From NCBI GenBank assembly GCA_964247055.1, contig OZ176053.1, positions 4,216,001 through 4,280,000 of the forward strand: a DNA stretch of 64,000 bases, given 5' to 3'. Origin of the DNA: Paragordius varius (taxonomy: Eukaryota > Nematomorpha). Made by a program: the position numbers and the translations under genes. Position 1 is the stretch's first letter; each line of letters starts with the position of its first letter. Shown piece by piece: positions 49,557-62,159 of this stretch. The notes beneath the pieces were generated by a model, which was given only the letters and a program-made list of their open reading frames with translations, had not been told where the DNA came from and ran no database searches.

Positions 49557-49754
49557 TAACACAATCTATAAATCTTTGGTATGCAAATATGAATATATAT
49601 ATGATATATAGGTAGTAGTTAATAGTATATTTTCTAGTTTATACTATTTTAACCTGAGTATTTGACATATTTTCTTTTCGTTTTTATCGCCCCTATATAA
49701 ATTTTTAACAAATGCAAGATTACTACACACTTTGGCGGTTAAAAATATTAATGA

Positions 49755-52700
49755 TTATTGCATGTTTTTGGTGAAGAGTTTAAAAATGGTTTCATTATCC
49801 ATGTTTTCCAAATTTCTAGGATCTAGGCCTAATGCATGAGCCACCTTTTTCATATTTAGGCCAAACGATTCGAGTAATGCTATCAGGTCGAGTTGTTGTC
49901 CCGTTTTTATATCTGTTATACGTGGACACATTTGATTACAATGAGGCCATCGACATTTGTCAATGAGTTTGAAGGGACATTTACGGTTAAGGATATTAAA
50001 GTTTTGGCTATTATGTGAATCAGTGTTATTTGAATGCACTCCCAAAGATTCACCATTAAAATTGTAGTTGTAATTGTATCTTCGCATTCTTCGATTCTTT
50101 ATATCTGGATATGATATTTGTAGAAACGACATATTTATTAAAACAAAGAAATTATAATTTTTTATTGGAAAAATATTTGGGGATAAAAAATTTACTTCGC
50201 TTTCGATATTTTTTGTTTTTTCGCTCAAGTTGTCGTTTTCTTCTTTTTTCCAACCTGTGATAAGCAAGTGATTTTTAATTATTTAATAATTAGGAAATAG
50301 AGAGAAACATTTATTATATATATATATATATAGTGTTCGCATAAAAATAAACTAATGAAATATATATATCTGATAGGAAAATATATCAGGTTTATCATGA
50401 TGTTTTTTTTTTGGCCCTTACGAGTGAATAAAAAATTTATTTACTCTTTTTTGGTAAGTACTTCGTATCGAAAAATGGAAAAATTTGCGCATATTTTTTG
50501 AAATAATTTTTTTTAGTAACTAAATGCTTATTCCAAAAAATATCAATAAATTATGTCACAAACTACTTATAAAAAACTATTAAAAAAATTAATTTTTAGA
50601 TGTGGGCTCCGAAAGTCCCATTTTTCGCTCTTCTAAAATAGGCTAATTATTTTTAAATAATGCAAAATGCGGGGATTGCGCTATAAAAATATTAAATAGC
50701 TAAATTTTGACATCAAAAAAATATTTTTTAAAAAAAGCATACAATTTACAAAAATTTAATTGCAAAATTTTGTTGAAGCATACTTCATCCTATTTTTAGT
50801 CATGATGGCAACGTTTTAGATATTATAAAAACATTTTTTTTAATTTGATGATGCTAGATTAAAATATTCCTTCATTCTTGAATTAAATCAAATTATAAAT
50901 TGTTTTTAAAAAATTCACTAAAATTTGAAGGTAAACGAGCCTTTAAAATTCTGAAGCGATGTAAATGTTAAGCATCTTCAAATTATGTGAAAAAAGTTTT
51001 TTATAAAAGCGTGTTTTACCCTTTCCTTCATGCCTAAAAGTAATATGAAGTAATCTTCAACAAAATTCTAAAAATTAAATTTTTGTAAAAAGTATGCATT
51101 TTGTAAAAAATATTTTTTGATATCAAAATTTAGTATATATTTTATAATTTTATCGCGCAATCCCAGCATTTTTGCTTTATTTTAAAGAACTAGCCCATCT
51201 TAAAGAGCGAAAAAAATTAGGACTTCCAGAGCCCGTAAATGTTTTAAAAATATTTTTAATAAGTAATTTATGATATATTTTAGTGATATCTTTGGGAATG
51301 AAGCATTTAGCTTTCAGTAAAAAAAATTTATTTAAAAAAATGTGCGAAAATTTTGCCATTTTATGCTATGGAGCACTTACCACTAAAGTGTAAATAACTT
51401 ACTTATATCACTCACATGGGGCAAAACCAAAAGAATCATGATAATCCAGATACATTTTCCTATCATATAAATATTTTATCAGGTTTTTTTATACCCCCCG
51501 ATTTTGGACACAGTGTATATGAGATTTTACAAGTTTTATTACCGTAAAAATGCTGACTTTACGAGTACTAATATATAACAATAACACCAGGTTTGCAAAT
51601 AAATTAACATTTTTTATCTTATTTGTGCGGAAATCAGTAATATGCCGTAAATTATCATTCTTAATGTTTGCAATCACAATAAGTAATAGACACCTTGTTT
51701 ATAATCTTTAGATTTTTATGTAATTTTTGAGTATAATAGTATAATCACATAATGTTAACGGTAAAATCTTAGTTTTTCGTATTAACACATTTAATTTTCC
51801 TTTGAGATTCAGGGGTAAGGATGACACTTGAAATTAACACTCGCCTGCCCAGGGGTTAAAATGGTCATCGAATTGCGCAGTTTCAAGTCCCAACTTTTGC
51901 ATACTCGCACGCACAATGTTTTAGTTGGGCGTCATGCCCACTATACCATCTCTTAGCATATCTTATTTGAAAGTTTTTTTAAATTTTGTATTAAAATACC
52001 TATAACATAATTTTTTATTCATGCATGTGGTCGTTATGTTGCAATAATATGTTAACAAAATAAACCCAATTAGAAAGAAAAAAAATAATGCCATTAACTT
52101 ACATATCAATGTAATGATAGGTTTCCCAACAATGTAGGGCATTCGGAAAGGTGATTTTATCAATTGAAATTACATGCCAATTTCTAAATAATTAAGTTAT
52201 ATAACTTTTTTTACTTTTTTGTTAAAATCCCGTGGGAAATGCATGCTGGGGAAAATATGAATCTGTAAGATAATAAGATAATAAAAATCGAATCTTTTCA
52301 GTAAATTGCAAAAAAATAAATAAAATCGATTGCGAAATATAAAATCGCATTAAAATAAATAAGTTACGTTAATTTATCGAAAGAGTGGCGTATTTCTTTT
52401 CCCATCGTATTTATAAAGTCCCAATGATCTTTTTTCATCGGAATACCCATTTTATCAACACTCAATTGAGCTTCATCATAAAGCCATTGGAAAATGTATA
52501 ATGGATCTAATTATTTTTTATTTTCATATATATAAATATAATACATAGGGAATAATTAATATGCTGAGTTAATTTACTTTTTATGTATTTGATTGCATTG
52601 CTTAGAAAATAACATTTCCAGGTTTCATTATCCTTATATTTTCTATCACATTGTTCGGGTAAATATCCATTCCAATATCTGCGTTTATAAATACAATGCT

Positions 52701-55700
52701 CTTTAATACTTTGAGGTTATAAATTATTTCTATGGTTAGGCTTGACAGGTTACGAATGCATTCAGAAATTGTGACCGCTTTCATTATTTAAAGCCAAAAA
52801 TGAATGCATATTTATCCCATGATATAAAATCGATTAAACGATATTAAAATTTATTTTAATGAAAAAACCAATTTTCTTTATATATCATAAAGTTAAACCA
52901 TACTTTCAGTTGTGGTTTTAATTGTAATTATGACTGTGATAGAGTGCATTCATTGGTTTGACCGTTTTTTATTTTTGTATTGCAAAAAACCCTTATTTAC
53001 TAAAACGAATTATCATAAAATATACTGATGAAATTACCTTTGCCCTTGTTGAATACCGTGAATTGGTAAGTGTAACAGGGAGAGGATTGAAACTTCGGGT
53101 GGGCTTTCACTGTTTATAGTTTCCTTATTGTGATAATAATGATTTGTGGTTACGGAATCAATTTGATTGTTGACAGATTCATAGGGGCTAACATTAGAGA
53201 GCATAAAAGATTTTTCCGAATTTTCAAGCTTTTCATTGACGTCCCTTATCAATGGAGTGGATTCGCTTTCGGTTTTTTCGGAATTGAGATCACGATGCAT
53301 AAACCAAGCCGAATCTGCCACGCCAAGTATTACTGTTTGTCTTTGTTTTGCACGGCGAAATATGCGTTGAACTTTATCAAGATTCAATGAGACACCTATG
53401 CCACCAGCACTATATTTTAAATAATTTTTTATTTAGATATTGCGTTAAATTTGAAAAATATTAATTTAGAAAACGTATTTTCTCAAATTAAAATTATACC
53501 TTGTTCCGAGAAACAATATTCGATCAGCCCCTTTCAATCTTTCCATAAGCTCTTTAATCGTTTCTTCAATTATGACAGATCCTAAAAAGGCAAAATCATC
53601 TGAGGAACCCTTATATTTTCTCCCACTCCATAAATCGCTTGAACAATATGGAAGATATCTACATACAATTTAAATATAACCCTATTAGCTTTATTATATT
53701 GAATTTAATTATATAGAAATGTCGTAATTATTAGGTATTCTTATTCGCATATAAGGCAAACGCTTTTTTTTTAATTTTAAAATATTTAAAATTTTTTCTT
53801 AAATGTTACTTTTTAAATAAGTAAATACTTACATGATATTATAATTATGCCAATATGGATTGCTTGTAGGATCTGACGAAAGGATTCCATCAACTAAAAT
53901 GTATTACAATTTAATATATTCCAATAGTTGTAAAATATGTTAATATTTATTTTTGAAGTGATATTGTAAAACGGTCCGTATATTTTATAATGATATATCT
54001 ATGAATTTCGTTGATTGTAGTTTTTTTATTGGAAAAATGTATTTAATTCCAATTTTATTACAAAATAAAAAATTTTACATTATATATATTCAATTTTTTC
54101 GATATTGATGCATGATAAAAAGTAGACGTGGTAAAACACGACCAATTAAATAAAAATGAAGGGGATAATTTGGGAAAGATTTTTTTTCTATTTTCTATTT
54201 GTTTTCTCCAAAACTAGTCATTTAACTTCATAATATGAAAAAAGTTACAAGGTTAACCTTTCATTTCTGTATTCCAATGACGGGAAGACATGAGACGAGG
54301 GGACTCAATATAACGTTTTTGACACATTTCTTTGGAAGAACAAAACCAACCGCCTTATATACATATATATGTAAGTCCAATGTAAAATAATATTAAAATA
54401 ACACATTAAATTGTTTTGTTATACTAGTTGTAATCGTAAATCATTACTGGTCGAATTAACAGAATACGTCAGTGATAAGTACACAGACGACTAATTTGAC
54501 GCACACCGATTTCGTTCATCTTGCATAAATATAAATACACGCAATTTGAGTCTGCCAAGTTAAGTTTTATATTTATCATTGAGTAGTTATGACGAATTTT
54601 ATACCTGAATTGCGAATTAATTTTCTTATTTAATCAGACGATAGTCAATCGTTTGTGGGTAGAAACATATAGTGAACATGCTCGATCAATTAAAACATGT
54701 GAAGCATGGTTTCGAAAGTTAAAAAGTTGCGACTTCAGTGTGAAAAAAGGTGGGCGCTTCGGTAGACAACAACTGCAATAACGATCAAGTTAAAAAGTTG
54801 GATGAATATTCAAATCAAACTCAACGACAATTGGTATAAGCAATATGTGTATAACAAAATGTAACCCGCAGACGTCCAGCAATGAATAATCCAATAAACT
54901 GGTAAATGAATCCCACACAATTTGAATACGATATTCGAAAATTGTAATGACGTAGAAAATCCTGCTTCAACGAAAGAATTTATTTTTGCATCGAATTGTG
55001 ACGGGGGATAAGAGGTGGCGTTATTTTGTAAGTCCAAAGCGGAAAAAATCGTGGCTTTCATCTTGCCAAGCCGGTCCATCAACCAAGACCGATTCGCTTC
55101 GGCTCAGACCATGCTCTATGTCTGGTGCAACCATAGGTATTTTGTTATAGGAACTTTTGAAACCCGGTGAAACTCTTAATACACAACGCTATCGCTAAAA
55201 AATGATTAATTTAAATCATGCATTAATTTAAAAACGACTGTAAGCCAGAAAAGATAGCAAAGTGATTTCGTTACATATCAATTCTCCGTTTCACACAGAA
55301 AACCAGTGAAAGACACCTTGTACTCGTTCGATGGGAAATTCTTCCGCATCCGCCGTCCTCTCCTGACGTGGCGGTATCACTCACTTGAAGAGCAGTACTT
55401 AAATAATTTCGGAAAAAACCCACGTTGTGAATGGTTTACCGCAAAAAACGATCGTTTTTTTCTGGTAATATATTCTTATTATCTGAGAGATGGGCGAAAT
55501 GCGTAGAACCCGAGCAACAATATTTTAAATAAAATAAATAATTAATTTTCTTTCATAATTACGCGTTTACCACAAATCCGGTAAAGACTTACGACTGCCC
55601 CTAGAAAACAATTAAATTAATATATTGAGAAAAAAATAACCTTCAAGATATATGATCCATTTTTTGGACTGATTGTAGGTTCTCAGATAATATCTATAAT

Positions 55701-56966
55701 TTAAAAAGAATAATGATATAGTTTTTATGGTATACAATAATATATAAGATGATCATCAAGGATATAAGTGGCAAATAAGACGCAAACAAAGTTTTAATAC
55801 GTAATATTTTGGATTATACCAATTTTAGATCAGGATATTCAAAATCATTTTATACGTAGCAGAATGATTTAATCATAATACATATATAAATTTTATATAT
55901 TAATATTTAGAGAAAATTAAAAAAAACAATATAGCCTTTAGCTTCATTAGATTATTTTTTAAACCCAAAAGGATATTTTAGACTTTTAAATATTTAAGGC
56001 TTTCGAAAACATTTCATTTTTTAGATTGTAACTAACTACATTATCTTAGTGTATAAAAACGCACTAATTATTATTAAATGCAAATTCTACTTTAATTATC
56101 CTATTAAATTATCATTATTATACATTCAATCAGGATCTTATTTTAAAAATAGTCAATAAAAAATTTTACCCAGAAGGCGTTCCATCATTGCACGTAATAT
56201 TAGGGTTTTGTAGAAAATGTCTTTTCAATGGTAAATTATTGTTATTAAAGTTAATATTATTAGCATTGTTATCGTTACGGTTAAAATCATTGGCATCAAC
56301 ACTCTCAATGATTCCATTCATGAGATTGGCATAGTTTATGGATTGAATCACATCTTTATATTCTTCATTAGATGGATTTATTGTGGTGTCCGTTTCATTA
56401 TTGAAACTTTTATTATACGGATAAAATCTACCAATTATTTCTCTATGCCTGTTTTTAGATTTGGAAATATTATAATTAGAGCTGTCTTTCCGGGGCTGTT
56501 TTTCGGTCCAAACCTCGGGGAAAGGGTGTAAAGAAAAATTAACCTCATGATAGTTATCGTTTGTATGGTTATTTTGACGAAAAGATAGTAAATTGAGGGA
56601 GTAATTTGTTTTGAAAGCTGGATTCGATGAAACATGCCTCAACAAAAGTGTAAAAATGAATAGTAATGGACAAACACAAGAAATGGTGAATATTAACATA
56701 GTTAGGGTTGTTGAATCAAATAAGAATTTTTTCTCGTTTAAATAGCCACCGAGATTTTTATATCGATGAATAAGCGATAATGTTAATGATGTCAAACTGA
56801 AGGTACATTTAATAGAGGATTGTTGTCTGCTCTTGGGGCATAAGAAGCCTTTTTGTTTATCATTTAGGGGTTTGTAGAATACGCAGCAATTATGTTTAGC
56901 GGAATCAAGAAAAACTGAGTTTCTGTAGTTTGAAAAAAATCGATTTTGGTAATAATGATCTGTCAT
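49755..56966 (-). CDS. NOTUM: Notum palmitoleoyl-protein carboxylesterase (Wnt deacylase)
   Basis: Secreted hydrolase that removes the palmitoleate from Wnt and so shuts off signalling. Twelve exons: 56170-56966, 55641-55693, 54258-54353, 53833-53893, 53500-53658, 53038-53409, 52578-52708, 52368-52506, 52215-52262, 52103-52183, 50196-50254, 49755-50104. All phases fit; 781 residues (human 496). Family sequence: ITCNDGTPSGYYL, IIYLEGGWFC, GILSSDPTSNPYWHN, LPYCSSDLWSG, RYWNGYLPEQC, FPNALHCWE and CRWPHCNQMC. The catalytic triad is intact: Ser389 in GTSAGG (formed across an exon join), Asp567 in FQWLYDEAQL and His613 in PACISHG. Odd points: about 70 extra residues after LGVADSAWF, a long Asn-rich N-terminal part, and a hydrophobic segment at residues 91-109. 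Starting at Met90 would make that segment a normal signal peptide; starting at Met1 makes it a membrane anchor. Introns hold a mariner (intron 2) and a foldback element plus SINE (intron 10). Confidence 0.94.
50330..51518. mobile_element. Long foldback element, about 1.2 kb, in NOTUM intron 10
   Basis: The right end, TATACCCCCCGATTTTGGAC then ACAGTGTAT, matches the element at 17.86-18.90 kb. The left end is partly replaced by an AT tract but carries the matching CTGATAGGAAAATATATCAGG. The arms pair over most of their length: TTTGCGCATATTTTTTGAAA on the left faces AAAAAATGTGCGAAAATTTT on the right, and both arms carry the ATAAATTATG-type and AAAGTCC-type blocks. The centre is near 50,930. It is non-coding. 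Confidence 0.75.
51800..51958 (-). mobile_element. tRNA-derived SINE-like repeat, copy 2, in NOTUM intron 10
   Basis: Read on the minus strand it starts GAGATGGTATAGTGGGCATG (A-box-like), continues CGCCCAACT, and has a degenerate B-box-like GGGACTTGAAAC. It ends with CTGGGCAGGCGAGTGTTAAT, shared with 17,157-17,289. The isolated GC-rich composition inside an AT-rich intron supports an inserted RNA-derived repeat. Confidence 0.5.
54427..55604 (+). pseudogene. Mariner-type DNA transposon with decayed transposase, inside NOTUM intron 2
   Basis: Inverted termini: left TCGTAAATCATTACTGG, right (reverse complement) TCGTAAGTCTTTACCGG. Between them the plus strand encodes mariner transposase pieces: VNRLWVETYSEHARSIKTCE, AWFRKLKSCDFSVKKGG, SNQTQRQL, then MLYVWCNHRYFVIGTFETR, VISLHINSPFHTENQ and WFTAKNDRFFL. 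These follow the family's order from helix-turn-helix to catalytic domain (HDNAPPHTA position). Stops and frameshifts disable it. Its orientation is opposite to NOTUM and it makes up most of the 1,287-bp intron. Confidence 0.85.
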
Positions 56967-57549
56967 ATAATATTATATACCACATATATTATAATTCTCA
57001 ATCGTTTTTGCTGAACGCAAATGTTGTTAATATTTAATAGTTATAATTATATAATTCATCAAATTAAGCTTATATGATATCGGAAAAGATTTATGGGCAA
57101 AATAAAATTTGGAAAACTATGATAATCTCTTGAAAAACGACCGCTAAATCGTTTGCGATCAAATATTAATAAGATATTCCACAGAAGATATTTAAGGTAA
57201 AATGTAGAGATCTATTAAATTTCACCTTATATATAGATAGATAGATATTAAAAAATATTTATTTATTTAATATATTTTACGGCGGCATTCCCTTCGAATA
57301 AAAGATCAAAGAGAAATAAATGTTAAAATTTAAATAAAAAATAATTTATTTTAAGTAATAAATTTATAAAATAAAAAATATCCCCAGCGCGACACAAATT
57401 TATTCAATATTTTCAAATAAAACAAATTATTGAAAATATTAGACAATATAAAAAATATGATTTTGAATATTTTTCAAGTTATGAATCGGATAAAATAGTT
57501 TTTAAGTTAATATCAAAAAATTATATAAAACTTTTCCTTTCAGATGACC

Positions 57550-57552
<3 letters not shown>

Positions 57553-57594
<42 letters not shown>
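57553..57594. repeat. (AT)n microsatellite upstream of NOTUM
   Basis: About 42 bp of AT repeat, 0.6 kb upstream of the NOTUM start codon. Confidence 0.9.
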
Positions 57595-57598
<4 letters not shown>

Positions 57599-58733
57599 AT
57601 ATTACATCTTGAAAAATTGCATAGATATCTAATATAATTACATTTCTGAATATATAAAATTTGAATCTGTATCTTATAAATAGGATTGAAAAAATTTTTG
57701 TTTAAACTAAAATTTCAAAAAATGATTTATCTTTCCTCTCATCTTGTGTGTTTGAATGACCCAATAACACAAAGATAATTTATTATTATTATACTACTGA
57801 CATCAAAAAGAGTTGAAAAAAAGAAATAGAAATAATAAATATTGAGAGCAAAACTCTGCGGTAATCAGAAAAAAAGTCAAAAATCAGATAGCCAAAAATC
57901 TATAAAATAAAATAATGATAAATAAATAAAATACCTTTAATACCATGTGTTTGAACATTTTAAGCAATAATACTTTTTAGTTGGACAAAGAAATGTTTCA
58001 CATAAAATTATTGTGTTATTACAAATTTTTCCAACTTTGAATGTCAATGTCATACGAAAATGTCAATTGTGGTTTTTTGAAAAAGGTGTGTCGTCCTTCG
58101 AATGAAAAAGAATTACACGCAAAACTCATTGTAAAAATTTGGGTTTTGAAACAAAATCGTAAACTAAGTAAAATAAAATATTTTAATTACGAAATAATAA
58201 CATAATGTTGAAAGAGTTCACGTTTTTTGTATTTTTACCTGTTAAAGAAGTTGTTTATAAAAATTAGGAAATCATAAAAAATAAAAAGAGGCAAGAGACC
58301 CTTTTAATTAATTTTGCCTACATTCGATTACTATCAAAGCTTATTATTACCGATTAATACTAATATTATTATTATCAAATCTTAATGATTGTGTTTTCGC
58401 TTTTTTACCTTTAAGTTACACCTACATACCTACCGACCTCTTCAATAATATAAAAAGGCTCTTAAACATGAAAAAACTTCTTTGATTTTAATCTTATACC
58501 ACACCAGAGAAATAAAGAAATAGCGGCATTTTACGTATTTTATAAAATTAAATTTATAAATTTTATTAATATATTATTTCGTAATCATTATTACATAGCT
58601 CTAAATAAACTCTCAGTAAAGTTATATATAAATTTCGGATAGTGCCTGCCGTCCAACAACGAAGATGTATATAAACACATAATTGACAATAATTAAAATG
58701 TAATTATATTTTTTTATTTCGAACATAACCTAC

Positions 58734-58834
58734 CTTTGGCAATAACAGTAATACAATGGAATTTTAATTATTTTCTGCCTGAAAGTAAGATCCAATTGAA
58801 TACCAATTTCAAATGGCACGGTAGAGGTAGCGAC
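58734..58834 (-). other. Possible isolated coding exon, minus strand
   Basis: In a very AT-rich stretch this 101-bp patch is open on the minus strand (VATSTVPFEIGIQLDLTFRQ, then KIIKIPLYYCYCQ). It is bounded by a good acceptor (TATATACAG) and a good donor (AAAG|GTAGGT). Neighbouring candidate exons (for example one ending at 58,926) do not join in a frame I can defend, and no family is recognised. It may be an exon of an unseen gene or chance. Confidence 0.2.
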
Positions 58835-59589
58835 CTGTATATACATATATTTTTTAATTTTTTCAAAAATTTGCAAATTTTGTAATTAGATATTTTATAT
58901 GTAATACAAACAAAAAATAAAATACCTTCCCACCAATAAAATGAAATACATGTGTATGTATTTATTTAATATTTAATTGTCGGCACTTTAATGAACAAAA
59001 TATAAGTTTCTTTGATCTTTTTATCGCCTTTTAATACGTAAAATATGTACACATGATCGTTACAACAAACACGAATAACAGAATTTTAGTAGATATATGG
59101 GACATTCTCAAAACTTTATTGATATTGTGAAAATTTATAAATTAAACTTTGAAAACCATGTTAACTATAATATTTTTTAAAAATATCTTTAGCTATACAT
59201 CACTTTATATTTTTTCTAAAAAAGAATCAACACCAAAAACTAAGGGTTTTAAATAGTAAGGAACAGGTTTGCAAAAATCTGCAGGACTTAATAAAAAATT
59301 ATATTAAAATGCAGATTTTGGACTTGAGAAAATGATCCCAAAACATGTAGGCAAGGGTCAGACTTTATTTTTTAATTGTTGACTATAGTCAGGCCATTTT
59401 TTTTCAAAAAAGTCGTTAAATTGGTGTCTTTCATAAAGGGTAAAACTCCGGATTTGGAGTTTTCGTACCATATTTCAAATTCATAATATTTATACTTCGT
59501 GATTATCTGAGGCGATTTTTTACGTAACACATGCCCTTGTATACAACTAATGATGTTACAGATCATTAGAAACTGGCCTTTGCCGTTAG

Positions 59590-61210
59590 CGCATTTTTAT
59601 GCTCCAGCCAACACCGCGGGGAGATGACAATAGGATTTTGTTGGTGTCCTTGAGACAATTTTCCGCACCAACGAATTTAATAATCATTTTTTTTATTTTT
59701 TCTACAAATTCGGAGAATCGAATCACACAAATGACCTATCAAATAAATCCAAGTCTCCAAAAAATAATTTTTAAAGCAAATTTTCGCCCAAGCTATGAGA
59801 CTCTATAAATAGGTATTTTAATATTCAGTAAAACGGCAAAAATTTTAATCTACGCTTTATATTAACCGCTGGATACTCCACCCTCTGTAAAACGAGGCAC
59901 CATATAATGCAACCACAAATATTGAATAATATTTTAACTAGTACTTACCATATAAAAGCAAACTTTAGTCAAGCGTTTTTTGAAATAAGCCGCTGGTTAC
60001 TCCACCTACTGATAAATACGCAGCCATTAAATAATTATATGGTGAATTATTTTTTCACCCAATTTATGAGATTATATAAAATCAATAATGGTATGTATTC
60101 CTTGCAGAAAGGCAAATTGAGCGCTTTTCCTATATATTAAACATTGGATAGTATGCCACCCTTTGTTAAATGCGCTACCATATAAACGTGGATTTAAAAT
60201 AATTTAAGAGATAAGTAATGAGACAATTTTATATCAATAGTTTTAGGTATTCCAGTATAAGGGAAGATGTTTTAGCCCAGTTAAATTAGTCGCTGGGCAG
60301 AGCTTACCCTTTGTTAATTTGACCATGTAAGATTCACGTGATTTTAAAGGGACTTCTCTTAAGTTATGAGACTATACAAAATTAGTAATGGTATCAGACA
60401 TTTCTAGTATAAACAGCAAACATTTGGAGCACCGTTTAAATTAAGGTCCAGGTTGGGCTTAATCCTATATTTAATACGCCACTATATAAAATTACCGAGG
60501 CTTGAAAGCATTTTAGGAACGATTATAGGACAATATGGATTTAATATTTTCATTTTAAAGTAAAAATTTAGTCAAAAGCCATTTATATTAGCACATGGTA
60601 AAGACCGCGCCCTATGTTAAAGGCGCCATTATATATAAATATCGAGGCTTTAAAGAAACTTTTCAGAAAATTTATGAGATTATATGTATATTTAAGTTAT
60701 TTTAGATTTATAGGCAAAATTATTGGTCAAAAGCCTTGTTTAATCAGCCGGTGGTTAGGGTTCCACCCTATGAATACGCGATAATAAAAAGGGTTTTGAA
60801 GCAACCTTTTGTCTAAGTTGTATAAAATTATTATTTACTAATATTTTAATCTATTTCTTGCACAAAGCGCAAACTTTTTTCAGCATTTTTAAAAATGCCT
60901 AGGCATCCTTTGTTAAATACCTTACCATATAGAAATAAATTTGCTATGATGCTAATTTTATGTTTTAATTTTCTGTTAAGGGCAAAATTTAGCCCAGTAC
61001 TTCCTTTAATTACTGCTGGGTAGGGCTCCACGCTATGTTAAATACGTATATAATTTGGATTTGATGCGGATTTTACCCAAAGTTATAAGATTTTATATAA
61101 AATCAATAATGGTTTAAGGTAAGTCCCATGTAAAGGTGAATATAATTGAATTACTTTTATGGGTCCTTAATAGGGCATCACTCTAATTAACCGCACCATA
61201 TAATAATAAT
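59590..61210 (+). repeat. Degenerate tandem array of about 150-bp units
   Basis: About ten units can be marked by a GC-richer core of the form GCTGGGTAGGGCTCCACCCT, then ATGTTAAATACGC and ACCATATAA. Cores lie near 59,868, 59,989, 60,142, 60,289, 60,446, 60,593, 60,747, 60,885, 61,012 and 61,160, spaced 121-157 bp. After each core a second block reads like AGAGATAAGTAATGAGAC or AAATTATGAGATTATA. The first 280 bp carry CCTTGAGACAATTTTCCG, shared with the Helitron-like copies at 20.6 and 37.4 kb, so the array appears to be an expanded interior of that element. Confidence 0.7.
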
Positions 61211-62159
61211 TAAATATCTCCATATTCAATTAATGGCACTCAATTTATTAGACGAAGGAAAAACGCACATGGTTAAAAATATTTTTATTTAACTATTATA
61301 TCCTCAGTTTATTACAATTAATCTTTTCGACTAAGTCACGGGGACGTTACAGCTTGTTATAATATATTTTAAATTATTTCATTTAAGGTCATTTAAAAAA
61401 TTGGCTCTCAATAGCGTTTGTAAAGGTCTATCTAAACTCATAAGATTGTAGGAATTTTTTCTTAGAAACTTCATCGAAACAAATTTTTAGTTAATTTTTT
61501 CGCGATTTATGTCGCTAGTCCCTATATTACCTAGCCAGGTCATTTCTTTCGGATTCAAAAAACTTTTTCGTTAATAAAAATTCTTTGAAAAATTGATTGT
61601 TAATATTATTTCTTTAGAATTAACAAATTTTGAGAAAGTTTATTTCTTATACGGAGCCGTTTTTGGAATTAGGATATGTTATTGAAATCAATAACTGAAC
61701 TGCCTAAAAAGAAGTGAACCAGAGTTATATTTTAAAACGGTCAAAAACAAAATCTATTTTAAAAAGGAGTCCGAACCAAAATCATACATTTTTAGAAACT
61801 TGTTTAGGACAAGAAAAATAACTGCGTTTTCAACCCGGCTAAATACATCTTAAGATCAAACAATTTAGGACTATTTTAAAACTCGGATAAACATTATGAA
61901 AAATTTACCGCAGAAAATAATAAAGAGCAGGATACATTCAAAACATCTTGTATAGAGATTATAAAGACAAAATATAGAAATTAAAGGGAATAAACACACA
62001 CCAATTTGAAAGTAAAACTTGGCAAGCCCAAGATACCACGCAGCGACAAATCATAAAAAGGGTAATAATATAAGGATAAAATCAGTTACTAACTGCCTTT
62101 CAGCGCCGTACTTAATTGACAATATCCTTAAAGATCGATAAAATATATTTTGCAACAAA

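Larger units (their letters stand above)
56967..59589. other. NOTUM upstream region, no supported gene
   Basis: Apart from the microsatellite and one doubtful exon, nothing is recognised. It presumably includes the NOTUM promoter, but no motif can be named. Confidence 0.45.

Noticed and set aside
54810-55082. 90-codon minus-strand frame
   Set aside because: Antisense to the mariner transposase fragments inside NOTUM intron 2.
59372-59566. 64-codon minus-strand frame that looks coding-like (IITKYKYYEFEIWYENSK)
   Set aside because: It directly abuts the 150-bp repeat array, has no recognisable family and no splice partners; repeat-derived sequence or chance is as likely.
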